This document shows positions 24,808 through 36,100 of a DNA stretch of 64,000 bases, in pieces; the first letter of the stretch is position 1, and each line of letters opens with the position of its first letter. The notes under the pieces are model-generated. The model made no database searches. It saw only the letters and a program-made list of their open reading frames with translations, and was not told the DNA's origin. The stretch comes from Pontederia crassipes (lineage: Eukaryota; Streptophyta; Magnoliopsida; Commelinales; Pontederiaceae). The stretch covers positions 28,905,052 to 28,969,051 of the forward strand of contig CM060183.1 of the NCBI GenBank assembly GCA_030549335.1. The letters run 5' to 3'. Both the position numbers and the translations under genes were made by a program.

Positions 24808-26720
24808 GGCCTGAGAATGTTAATTTGTGGGTAGCGATTACTTGTATGTCTGACAATATAATAAAGAACGAGAGAAGGAACTAATACCCTGTTTTGGTAT
24901 TTCGATCGAAATACCAAAATAGGGTATTTTACGTAGAAATAGTATTCTTTAAATAAAATAGAAAAATCTTAAAGAGAACAACCCCTTTTCTGAATTCTTA
25001 GAATTCCTTTGATTTCTCACAGCCATAATAAACATTCACAATTGATAAGTGCTACAAGATCTCGTGCATTGGAACCCATGATTATGGACCCGAATCCGTT
25101 AGTATGGAACATTTTCTTTTCCAAGTGAAATCCCCTAGTATAGGAAAGAATGGTTCGACTCCGATAGCCGGCTTTTTCTCTATTGATTTTTCCATGATAG
25201 ATAATCTTTCCTACTCTTTTCTCCAAATGTTGGATCACCGATCAATATTTCATATCTTTCCTTGTCCAATCCAAACAAAAAAGAGCAATTTGAACGAAAA
25301 ATCTAGGATTGTACACGAAAGATCCTTTTCTGGTTCTCTCTTCAGTCCTAGAACTCTCTGCTGCTGCGTCTTAGACTCGACTCAAGACCCCTATTTGTGA
25401 ATGTTTATATTTGCAAACTTGAAGCAAAATTGACCTATTTACTTGACATGTGAATATTGTTCCATATATTCATTTGCTTGGAAATGGATCTTGTTAGTTG
25501 ATATTATTTACCAGAGGATGAATCTTAGGTGTTGAATCCGGGAGTAGTGTACGAGTCCATGCATATTAGCTGCTTTCATGTTAGGATGACGTACCTTTTC
25601 ATCTTTGAGGATACATTGACATTTTCATCTTTGATGCATCTTTGAGTTTGTTTTGATTTTCTTTACTTATTTTTAAAATTCAAAACTATTAAAATACCTT
25701 AAATCCCAATTGATAATTTATTTGATAGCAATTAAAGACGCTTTCTCGCTGAATTAATTTAGTTGTAATTTTCTTTAAAATTTTTTCATTTAATTATATT
25801 CTAATGCCGTCTTAAAGTCTCAATTTGTTCTTCTATTTTAGCTCTATGTGAGAGTACAATATAGTGGGTTCAAGAAAACCAAAACCAACTTTGCCATTAG
25901 ACTTTTCAATTACTTTATTACTATTCATTTGGTTAGTAGGATTCGGACATTCTATCTCATAATGTGTATACACCAAATGAAATGGACTGTTGTTATTAGG
26001 AGATACATCACTCAGCCTCAGAGTATTATCACAGTAACTGCACATATGATGAACTATGATAGCTTTAGACAGGTTTTATTTGGCAATGTCAAAAAGAACT
26101 TTTCAAGTAGCATTAAGCATTGAAATAATTTTTTTTATTTGGTAAAAACATAAGCTAGTAGAGTTTAGAGTTTTGAATGAAAATATTAAAAAAAATACGT
26201 TTATTAATGTTTAGAGGTTAGTAATTTATATTTTTTCAATTTAATCCTTATTCAAATACATAATTTCTTTTTCAACTTATCTTATTATTTTATCACCATT
26301 CAACTATATTCCTTTTATATTCATATTTAATTTATTATAAATTATATATTTATTAACAATGGAGAAATTAATTTAATAACAATGTTTTCTTATGATGTAC
26401 GCAATATATAAAATATATTGTAAATATAAATTTTTTATATTTTAATAGAAAATATAAAATTTATTTTATTGAGATATTAATTATTTACTTATTAAATTAT
26501 AATAAATTTTGTATATTGATTCAATTTGAATAATTTATTGTATGTCCTATTTTATTATGTTCATTAGTTAATTCTATCGCTAAGTTTAACAAATATTTAT
26601 TTATTAATATATTAAATGAATTGCTACTTAAATGGCTGATAATGTCTAAAAAAACACTGATAGCTTATTGCTGAAAATGCAAGTACATAGTTGATAATCG
26701 GCTTAAGATGCAAGTACATA
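24808..26720. other. Intergenic AT-rich stretch containing a plastid fragment
   Basis: No nuclear gene is supported. An 18-base inverted repeat, with TTTTGGTATTTCGATCG and its complement abutting, lies at about 24890-24925. A plastid ycf2 match lies at 25050-25154. After about 25420 the DNA is very AT-rich with no feature I can name. Confidence 0.5.
25050..25154 (-). pseudogene. Nuclear copy of a plastid ycf2 fragment (NUPT)
   Basis: The minus-strand translation of this stretch contains [20 protein letters not shown] and then [11 protein letters not shown]. From memory, these are conserved words of the C-terminal third of the plastid-encoded Ycf2 protein (a large AAA-type ATPase of the plastid import motor). 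About 35 residues match; outside them the frame no longer resembles Ycf2, although the flanks are also clean, organelle-like sequence and may be other plastid pieces. It cannot make a functional product. Confidence 0.7.
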
Positions 26721-26721
26721 C

Positions 26722-28681
26722 TTAATCAGCTGAGGGTGCTGGAATGCCGTTGATCGTCGAATTTGGCAAAGTTGTCATAATTAGAATAGGCTTTGAGCAG
26801 GTGAAATCTTCGTGGGACTATGCCTCTTCTTTCAAGTCAAGGCTCTCGTCTTTGTAGATATCCCACCATTTTGCTACTAGCATCTTGACGTCCTCCCTAT
26901 CCATGTTTGCTTCCTTCCCCGTGTACCTCCAAGGTTTGGAACCCTGATTTGAAAATTAATTCATTGCATCCATTGATGTTAGCAGGAGAGCAAATTATTC
27001 CGAGGGGAAATTTAACTTATACCATGAGGATATTTAGGCTTACTGCTGCACAGTAGTGAACCACCTTGACCTTTTCCAGCTCAACATTTTCTGCGTGGCG
27101 CCACAACATGGCTAGGACCAGGTTGTAAATAAGTGGAATTGGTTTGTATACCTTCTGAAAAAATATGTTCAAGAAATCCTACAGAAAGTGTAGTAATAGT
27201 CACAATCTAGCAGATATATGCATGAACAATCACTGTCGTCACTATAGTTTATCCTCATGAATTTCCCATTACCTATTTTTAAAGAACAAACAATCACATC
27301 AATGTGGAATGGACAACAAATGATTCGTTCCATAAGCTTTCGGAAACGTCCTAGATGTCTGCACTAATGAAAGTGGACGGCTTTGAACTCTTAGTCATAA
27401 GCATTTGGCAAATGGTTCTGCTAAGGTTAGGGCCCTCTTTGCTAAGGATTGAGTATTCTCGTTATCAATAGAGCTAAGTAGCAGGATTCAGTTATAGACC
27501 TTTTGATAATTCAGCAGTTAATTAATGGTGTTCCAATTTTTGTTTTCCTAGAGTTTGACAATGATTTCGAACTTGATTAAAAAAAAACATGTAATAAATT
27601 GATGGCTAATTCTGCACTCGTTATCGCTAATTCCCTAAATCGTATATAATTATGTAAGCTAGCTGTTAAATTGGATTTAATTCCCTCTTCGACTGTCCTG
27701 TCTTAGATTTTAGTTTCTTATTTCATTTGCAGACAACCCTTTTGTTTTGATAAAATTTTAATGGATGATAATCTCCATTTTTTTTTTCATTTTTTCCATT
27801 TGTGTTATTTTATTTCAATCCTAAATTGAGGTGTAACAATTCTCTTTCCTTCCCTCTTTTATCTTCCCTCACATTTTCTTTCAATTTCCATTAACGATCC
27901 TTTATCCAAACAAAGTGTAAAGGAAGAATGACCACCTGCTCTGAAAAAGGAGTTGGAGGCGTGATCTTAAGAGTCTCGAGGAGTTTCTCATACGTGTCTC
28001 GGCTGGGCTCGAACACAAACATCCCAGCGTTAAAGTACGGGGATGGCGGTGATCCCATCTCTGCCGACCATGCTATCTTATCTGGGCACTGTTGGCAATA
28101 GCCGATGGTGTAATGGGGAGAGTGGCTCCACGACTTCTCGCAGAAACAGTCCTTCACGGCATAGAAGTAGCCATCAAGCAGGTCAAAGAGGTGATCTATG
28201 TTCTCGTACACCTGGATATCTGCATCTAGGTATATCATCTTGCCATACTCAAGCTGCATGCATCAAACAAAACGTAATATTCATGTAAGTAGATTCATCT
28301 CAGAAGTTGTCGAATTAGTAAATTGTATGTACATACGTTCCAGATAGACAGCTTGGAGTAGGTGGTGGCATAGTATGCGTTTGCAAATTGGATCTGGCTC
28401 TCTGGTGGGTGGACTGGTTCGATCTCGTGGACGATACATCCCTGGGCACGCAGCATCTGTCGGTGCTCGTCGGGCACGTCCGGGAGAATGGCCACAGCCA
28501 GCGGGTAGGCGCTGTTCACCTTCCTCAGTCCCTTGACCAAAGCCACCACTCCCTTCACGTAGTCCCCATCTCCGGCCAGGAAAGTAACGTAGGCTCTTTT
28601 GGTTCCTTGGTCACTGCCGCCTCCATGTGATGCCGGAGTGTCTGCTGCCTGCAGCACGTCCTTTGGAGCCCCCGGCGACAT
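26722..28681 (-). CDS. Galactinol synthase (GolS), with an in-frame TAG near the 3' end
   Basis: GolS is a GT8 glycosyltransferase that joins UDP-galactose and myo-inositol to make galactinol, the galactosyl donor for raffinose-family sugars, in the cytosol. Four exons fit: 28681-28337, 28253-27936, 27178-27044 and 26943-26722. Conserved words are RAYVTFLAGDGDYVKGVV, MIYLDADIQVYENIDHLFDL (with the DAD metal motif), FYAVKDCFCEKSWSHSP, GYCQQCPDK, FNAGMFVFEPS, VVHYCAA and GSKPWRYTGKE. The start at 28681 gives the usual short lead before RAYVTFLAG; an in-frame ATG at 28810 lies very close to the expected cap site. Translation stops at TAG 26820-26818 (306 residues), yet the frame continues to a GolS-like C-terminus, IPAPSAD, and TAA at 26724-26722 (338 codons in all). 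It may be a mildly truncated gene or a young pseudogene. Confidence 0.9.
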
Positions 28682-28847
28682 GTAAAGTGACGAAGGTAGA
28701 GCCTGAGGACGGAGAGTGTGATTTGTAAGTGACGTAACGTGTAAAATGGATGTAAAAAAAAAAATAAACGTGTAAAATGGAGATGGACTGCCGTCCCTTC
28801 GGTTTTGCACTGGGGTTTGTGCTTTCCTGAATTGTGACCCCCTTTAT

Positions 28848-28857
28848 ATAGGCTCCG
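28848..28857 (-). promoter_or_regulatory. TATA box of the galactinol synthase gene
   Basis: On the minus strand CTATATAAAG lies about 170 bases upstream of the ATG at 28681, implying a start site near 28820 and a leader of about 140 bases. It also explains why the ATG at 28810 is a poor candidate. Confidence 0.6.
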
Positions 28858-28861
28858 AATC

Positions 28862-29510
28862 CACCGTTCTCGGTAAAAAAAAGCTAATCTGATGATAAAC
28901 AGATAAATATGTAATTAATATATTCACTAAATTGGTCTTCCTAAATTTGTATACAAGGACTCGAGATCTTGGCGTCCGCTAATCGCCAACAATTTAAAGT
29001 CAACATCTCCAATCGAGTGCAGATGGTTCTTTGCGAAAGTTGTCTGCGATCGGATTCGAAAAGCATATTAGACGACGAATGAGTAAATGTTATCACTCCC
29101 GTGAGGCGATACATGGAGGAAAGGGTAATAATAAAGAGAGGCTCTCTGATCACTTTGCAGTGCATGCCCGTCAAGTTGGAGACAAACGTGAGAATGAGAT
29201 CATGTCTCTAACTTTACGGAACCTGGGAGAACGTGAAGATTGTCCTTTTTCCTTTCATGAATATCATTTGTTAGGGTTTCCAATAATATTGGATTCTTGA
29301 TATTACTTATGAGTACAATGGACGAGTGATACCTGTCTTTTGTTTCTCAACATCTCAATCGGATGCGCCGATCCGAATTGTTCAAATGTGATATGTAAAA
29401 TCTCGCGAAATTTTGCCTTCCCCTCTCTCTCCCTCCATCCCTCTCTCTATCTCTCTCGACCTTTCTCTCGGTCTCCGAATCGAAGGATGCCAACAGCAGC
29501 GACTTGGGCC
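28862..29510. other. Upstream region of the galactinol synthase gene
   Basis: No gene is supported. A CT-rich tract lies at about 29420-29475, next to a hAT-type element. Confidence 0.4.
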
Positions 29511-29517
29511 GAAGGTG

Positions 29518-30103
29518 CATGGTTGTCAGGATCGCTTTCCATCGTAAGATCCTACGATTCAAGATTGGACAAACGATCTCACTCTTGAAATAAAAAATGT
29601 AAGATCGTACTCGATTGATCACGGGATCGTAAAAATCTATTATTTTACTTTTCTTTAATTTTTTAATTATTATTTTATTAAGAAAACTAAAACAATAGAA
29701 TATTAAAGCTAAAAATTGGCAAGAAAAGAGTCTATCTATCATATCATAAATATGATTTTATTTACTTAAATTTTATTTTTTAAAAAAATTAAAAAACTAA
29801 AAAATAGAATAAACATTGACAAAGAATTGGGTTAAATTCCTCTCCATTTGCTCCCTCTCAACTTCTCTTCATTTTTCATGAATGATCTAGTGTCAATTAA
29901 TAAACTTATGCGAAAAGAATGATATTTAGAGAACAAAAGAAATCATTTAAAGTTTTATAATTCAAGATGATAAAATTGATTTGTCATTGTTAATTGTCAT
30001 AATTAGTTTGTTCTAACTTTTAACCTTCTATATTGTTATTTAGCCCATGAAAGTTACAAATTAAGTATAATGTAGATAATTGAGAGTAGAATATTAAATA
30101 GTA

Positions 30104-30139
<36 letters not shown>

Positions 30140-30236
30140 TATAAAAATATTTTTTTATTCATAAGATAGAATCTTATGATCCTCCATCCTTTAGACTCCT
30201 CTCAATCTTACTTTGAAAAATGATCCGACAACTTTG
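29518..30236. mobile_element. hAT-type MITE, second copy of the CATGGTTGTCAGGATC family
   Basis: The left end CATGGTTGTCAGGATCG equals the right-end inverse of the element at 21279-21978. The right end GATCCGACAACTTTG is a decayed inverse. The flanking octamers CGAAGGTG (29510-29517) and CGACGTTG (30237-30244) agree at six of eight bases, as an old target duplication would. GTAAGATCCTACGATT palindromes lie near the ends, and an ATT microsatellite at 30104-30139. No coding frame is seen. Confidence 0.7.
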
Positions 30237-30301
30237 CGACGTTGGGCACTTACTTGGGCGTCCAGATCTCTGGTGACTCACTAGATGGAGGGAGGCCAGA
30301 G

Positions 30302-31028
30302 TAGGCCTGAGCATCAACCTGGACCGCACCGACCCGGAAAATTGGATAAAAAACCCAGCCCGAATAAGATCCGGACCGGGACTGGGTCTAACGGATGAAA
30401 AACCCGCCGGGTTTCGAGTCAGGACCAGGTCTGCAGCGCAGACACTAGACTCGGATCCGACCTGATTTATTTTACTGACGGCCGGATCGGCAACTAGCGC
30501 AACTAGGGCAGCCAGATTGGCCACTGGCGGCCAGATCCGGCCGCCAAGCGCCAGATCTGGCAACAGTCGACCAGATCCGATCGCCAGGCGATCGGATCTG
30601 GCCGCGCTAGTGGTCTGGCCACCAACGGCCGGATCGGCCACTGGTGCGGCGATCGCCAGGTGTCGGATCTGGCAGCTGTCGGCCGATCCGGCAGTCTGGC
30701 GGCCGGATCTGGCCGCAAGTGGCCGATCTGGCCGCTAGTTGCCGATCCGGCCGCTGGCGCCCAGATCGGCCACTAGCGGCCGATCCAAGCGCCTGGCGTC
30801 CGAATCGACCCCAAGTGCGTCAATCTGGCCTCAGGCGTTGGATCTGGCCAAAACTGTTCAATCCCGGCCATAGACTCGGTGATTTTTTCGAATTGTCGGG
30901 TCTGACCCGGAATAGGATTCGGCCGGGTCCGGGTTCGATATCGGATCAAAAAAATTTAACTCGGCATAATTCGGGTCGGGACCGGGTCCGCCGAAACCCG
31001 GATCCGGTCCCGGATTTGCTCAGCCTTA
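30302..31028. mobile_element. hAT-like MITE with TAGGCCTGAGCA ends
   Basis: Left TAGGCCTGAGCA and right inverse TAAGGCTGAGCA form the terminal repeats. The flanking octamers GGCCAGAG (30294-30301) and GGCGAGAG (31029-31036) agree at seven of eight bases. The outer parts are CCCGGACCGGGTC-like repeats; the core (about 30480-30860) is a GC-rich array of GGCCGGATCTGGC(C/A)-type words that also occur inside the CACTA element at about 24236-24390. No coding function is supported. Confidence 0.65.
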
Positions 31029-31036
31029 GGCGAGAG

Positions 31037-31385
31037 GGAGAGGGAGGAGAGATCGGATATGAAAGTGGGAGAGAGGGAGAGGGAGGGAGGAGAGATCAAG
31101 AGGGAGAGAGAGGGAGGAGAATATCAATTCTCACATCTGGACCATTCATATTGTGCGCCATCTTTTGAGCCATTTCATCGCATTTGGACAGTTGAGATCT
31201 TTTCACTCGGTGTGAAGCAAAAGCTCTCGTTTTACCCATTATTTTTTGTGTTGGTTATAGTGTTCAGAAACCTACTTATCCTTAATAATACAATTCGAAA
31301 ATGAACGAAGATAATTATTTTTTTTATGTGACGATCCTGATCCCCTACATAGTTTTCTTGTGACTGGAATTTTCATATTAGTACT
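31037..31385. other. GA-rich tract and AT-rich spacer
   Basis: Bases 31037-31120 are GAGAGGGAG-type simple sequence. The remainder has no recognisable feature. Confidence 0.5.
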
Positions 31386-31604
31386 TGCTGGTATAGAAGT
31401 AAAACGGGCAATGAATCCAGTAAGTAAGGCCTTATCACGTTAATTAGGCAAGGAGATACAATAACCCATATGTTAGATTTTGGTTGTTTGGAAGAGTTCT
31501 CAAGGCTGTTTTGATTTATTTTTCGTAAATTAAATAAATTAATAATTGAAACAAGAAAACGAGATGTTGCAAAGTGTATACGCCACGGTTTCACTAGTTG
31601 GATA
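31386..31604. repeat. Dispersed repeat, copy 2
   Basis: Same order of words as 22167-22372, direct orientation, with several indels. A foldback MITE starts ten bases beyond its end. Confidence 0.7.
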
Positions 31605-31614
31605 ATATCAAATG

Positions 31615-31810
31615 TGAGGGATAAGAATTATCTGGAACAAAAAGTAACTCATATATATGGGTCATCATTGGATCGTGATCTCGTGATTCACAAATAAGTA
31701 TCATCAAGATGTATACAAATAAATGCTTATTTGTGATGTGTCATATCACGATCTAACAATGATCTATATATATATGTCACTTTTTTTTTCCACATAATTC
31801 TTATTCTCTA
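31615..31810. mobile_element. Foldback MITE of 196 bp with about 90 bp arms
   Basis: The left arm (from TGAGGGATAAGAATTAT) pairs with the inverse of the right arm (TAGAGAATAAGAATTAT) nearly to the centre, including GGATCGTGAT and TCACAAATAAG words. It is bounded by AAATG on both sides (31610-31614 and 31811-31815). There is no coding capacity. Confidence 0.8.
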
Positions 31811-31852
31811 AAATGTATATATATATATATATATGAAATATTAAGGTGCATA

Positions 31853-32205
31853 CACTACAAGAAAAATAGTTTTTTTCGACGGTTTCGGCCGTCAAAAAAT
31901 CGAAAGAAACCGTTGGAAACGGCCATTTTCGACGGGTTTATCGACAGAAAGGTTCTGTCGAAAAACAAGGCGTTGCAAAATAATTTCTGAGGGTTCAAAA
32001 AAATTATATTCGTCGAAAGTTTTGATGGTCGTAACCGTCGCAAAACTTCGGCGGTCGCAACCATCGAAAAATTTCGACGGCCGCAACCGTTGAAACGTTC
32101 CGTCGGCCGCAATCGTCGAAATGTTCCGACGGCCGCAACAGTCGAAACATTCCGGCGGTCGCCACTATCGAAAAGTTCTAGCAACTACAACCGTTGTAAT
32201 GAATT
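31853..32205. mobile_element. CACTA element fragment, left end only
   Basis: It starts CACTACAAGAAAAATAG and continues with CGACGG(T/C)(C/T)GCAACCGTCGAAA-type subterminal repeats, as in the complete element at 23292-24804. No matching right terminus is seen before unrelated sequence begins near 32210. Confidence 0.65.
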
Positions 32206-32217
32206 TTTATAATATAA

Positions 32218-32632
32218 AAAAATTGGACGACTATTTGCATGGAGGAGAGAGGAGATGGTCACGTGGACGCCACGTCGACGAAAAATCGGAAAACCAACTG
32301 TCCCAGGTAAAGAGGGTATCGGGTGAAACGTGCTAAAAGATAAAGGACATTTATGTTACAAAATAAAGTTGGAGGGTATCACTGAGCCAACCTTAAAGTT
32401 AGAGGGCATTGGTGTAATTTTATGTGCAACGTGGGAGCATGTCACGTCAGACGACTATTTGTGTAGAGAAGAGAGGAGATGACCACATGAATGCCACATC
32501 GACGAAAAATCAAAAAACTAACTATCCCATGTAAAGAGGACATCGGGTGAAGCACGTTAAAAAATGAAGGACATTTGTGTTAGAAAATAAAGTTAGAAGA
32601 TATCGATGAGCAAACTTTAAAGTTGGAGAATA
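32218..32632. repeat. Direct duplication, unit about 227 bp
   Basis: Bases from about 32221 and from about 32448 carry the same order of words: GAGAGGAGATG, GCCAC(G/A)TCGACGAAAAATC, ATCGGGTGAA, AAAATAAAGTT(G/A)GA. The right copy is more decayed. The origin is unknown; the CGTCGACG words suggest a transposon piece. Confidence 0.65.
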
Positions 32633-33091
32633 TTACAAGACGAGTGGCGCTAGAGACCCGAGTGCTCATATCGAGGGCTCTTTCAAGGCGAGGAATCTTG
32701 GTTTGTTTGGGGTTCGCTCTCATCGTCTGAAAACGCAACAAAAGTTTAGAATGAAACTGGAATTATCTCGTCAATTAAAGAACCCTCTGGTTTCCTTGAT
32801 TCGCTCCTATTCGAGTTACCCGCTGTTCCCAAACGTGGATACTAAAGCTCGACATCATCCTTGGACCTGTTTTTTTAACTGGATCTTTTCCTGAAGCTTA
32901 TTTTCTCATTTGAAAGTTCTACTATTTAGGAATATCCGAAAACAACACATTTCGAATTCCATCTTATTTTAGCTAAAAAGTAAAAACAGATTGTCAAGCT
33001 TCAGTTTGACGGCGACTCAAAGGGAAGGTCCGGAACACTTAAGACAACATGGAACCATGATTACACGTATTAGTGGAAACAAAAAACCGTG
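32633..33091. other. Spacer downstream of ISU1
   Basis: No gene, terminus or repeat is recognised here. Confidence 0.4.
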
Positions 33092-33097
33092 TTTATT
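33092..33097 (-). terminator. Polyadenylation signal of ISU1
   Basis: AATAAA on the minus strand lies about 48 bases after the ISU1 stop codon, a usual distance. Confidence 0.55.
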
Positions 33098-33144
33098 CAT
33101 ATATACAAATACAGTTTTTCTTGAACGACCGTAATAATCATTAC

Positions 33145-36100
33145 TTAAGCACGAACATTATCCCCCACGGTTGAAGCCCCGGAATTCTCTGTCATCTTAG
33201 CCTTCTTTGCCTCGTAATCTTTTACAGCGGCCTTAATTGCATCTTCAGCAAGCATGCTGCAGTGAAGCTTAACAGGGGGGAGGGACAGGTGCTTTGCAAT
33301 TTCTCTGGAAAATGAGGAAAAAACAGCCTTGAGAAACAAGAACAAAATGAAGAAAAAAGTTGTCCAGAACATTAGTCTGCACCTAAGCAAATTCGCATTC
33401 AATCTTACAAAAATACGTTGATTGATATGTGAAAAGCTGCATGCCCCAAACCTCCATGATTATGCCTTAAAAGGGACAGGTATATTTTCGTTTTTAAACT
33501 TTGGCTTGCAGCACTAGAAGTTTAGAATTTTGAGTCAGCAAACATAAACCTCTCGTACGGAAATTGAACTCATATCAAGTGCACGTACAACCATTAAGTA
33601 ACATATAAAACGGCCCAGGAGTTGAATCATCAGACCAAGTATCCCTTTCAGGATGATTGCTCATCCTGTTGTCGTATTTCACTTTGACTGCATAATCCTG
33701 AGATTTGTTCACAACATTTTGCCCAAGCAGGATCCAATTCAAATCTATAAATTACTTACAAATGGAAAAACTCTTAAGATAACATTCAACCAAATTAAGT
33801 GCATCAGTCTAGCTTGCAAGCCAATAGATGTGCGCGCCCTTGGGTGTATAGGAAAGATCTATAAAAAATTGTACCCCAAATGTGCGCACCTATTGTACTG
33901 GACACCCACCCATTGCTCCCAAAGACCACAAACAGGACAGGTGGGAACCCAAACCTCATTTCAGTTAGTAAGGTACGGACGTCTTCCTATCAAGGCCTGA
34001 GGTTGGGGTGCAGATTACATGATTAGAGACCTCCAATGATCGTCAACTCTTTGCAGTACTATTAAGGCATTTTTACCTGCACTTGTTGCGGAACATGGAC
34101 ACTGTGAAGGGGGACCCTGTGAAGTGGAATCATACTCTGCTGGCAGCTAGGACGTAGCTGCATTTGGATTCAAAATGACTCAAGTAACTATTCTAATTCA
34201 GACTGTACTTAAGGAAACAATTTGCTCAAGGAAATTGAGAAGCATCATGAAAGACTGCTGGACAACTCTAGCTAATTTTGTGTTTTTTTTTGGTGCTGGC
34301 CCTTGTCTATGGGAAGTCATGTCCGAGGCTACTAGCGCCCGACCAAATCGGAGCCGGGAAGATAGAGTTTATTCCCTGGCAAGACTCATAATCTAGCTAA
34401 TTTTGTGTTTTTGAATCTAGAATATAATCATTGTGAAGTAAATCAAACTGTCAACTTTCTACCTCGAGATATTTCTGGGTATACAGCTAATAAATTTATT
34501 TTGGAAGAAGAATTCATCTCATGGCCTTCTCAATATTTTGGCTGCAGACATTTCTGGTTATATAGCTAATAGATTATTTTTTTAAAGGTGTATAGCAAGA
34601 TATGGTTACCAAGATTTCGATCTTGATCATAAGATCCTACCCGAAGTTTTTGATTTGATATTAAATTGGAATTATTTTTGTAGGATCGCCTACCGATATT
34701 GTTCCATTTTTTTACATCTTCACCGAGATCATTATGATTTCGGGAGAAACAAAATTAAGTGGAAGATGATTGGTTATAATTTAAAATTTTAAAAAATCTT
34801 CCTCACAAGATATATTTAATAGTAATGTATATTGTAAGTTACTCCTCACAAGATATATGTAATTCTTGACAACGATCTTGACAAGCCCTCCTTCTCCAAA
34901 ACTAACAATGCACGCCGTCTTTTATTCGTGTACTTCGTGTTTTAGGCCTAAACCTACTGATAAATGGTTTACAATCTTCAATCGTAAATCTAAAATATCA
35001 CCTCCAAACTCACAAAGGCACAAGCAGATGGGTAGGTCATTTGAATTAATAGCCCATTAGAGGTTTACAACTTCACCAGGTACAGTACCCCTACGTAACC
35101 AGGGTTCACATTCCTCCCACTTGCCAAAACTAAATGTTTGCGATATTGTAAACAAAATGGCAACAGAAACAAGGTTGTAAATTAACAAAGAGTTAGCCCA
35201 TTAGAGGTTTATAGCTTCACCAAGTACAGTACCACTACGTAACTAGGGTTCACACTCCGACGACTTGCCAAAACTAAATGTTTGTGACGTCTGAAATATT
35301 GTAAACAAAACGGCAACAGTAACAAAAGTGTAAAATACCCCACTAAGACCAATGGGTCCACATAATTCAGAATCAATTACCTAATAACTTTTTTGTGCGA
35401 ACTTAATTCATGTAGTCCCACAATAGATGCAATTCTCCTCACTCTCATGCAAGCTTGTGTCTTCCTCAATTGCCAAAGCTAGCAACATTGAACAATTAAG
35501 AGATTTCCTATTTTTCAGGAACAGGAATCAAAATAAGGTGGTAAAAGATAATGTAGGAGTCGTGGGGGTGGGGGTGGATGGTGGTGCAAGCCAAGGTTGC
35601 CAACAACAACAAACAATAACAACAAAGCCTTATCCCACTAGGTGGGGTCGGCTACATGGATCATACGACGCCATTCCGCTCTATTAGTAATCAAACCTTT
35701 CGGTATATTATTCACCAATAGATCTTGCTCTATTAGTTCGCCAAGTGTCCGCCTTGGCCTCCCTCTCCCTCTTTTAATCGGACTCCAGATTATTTGATCT
35801 ATTCTTCTTACTGGCGCATCTAATGGTCTTCTCTGAACATGACCAAACCATCTCAAACGATTCTCTACCATTTTCTCACTAATAGGAGCCACTCCGACTC
35901 GTTCACGTATATGGTCATTCCTAATCTTATCTAATCTTGTATGACCACACATCCATCTCAACATCCTCATTTCGGCTACCCCCACTTTACGTTCATGTTG
36001 TCCCTTCATAGCCCAACATTCACTACCATATAACACTGCTGGCCTTATAGCAGTACGATAGAATTTTCCTTTAACTTTATTGGGTACTTTTTTATCATAA

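Noticed and set aside
28682..28810. Longer N-terminus for galactinol synthase from ATG 28810
   Set aside because: It lies only about 40 bases from the TATA box, and known GolS proteins start near the position of 28681.
30174..31168. Several overlapping open frames on both strands
   Set aside because: They arise from GC-rich GGCCGGATCTGG and CCCGGACCGGG repeats in MITEs and show no protein motif.
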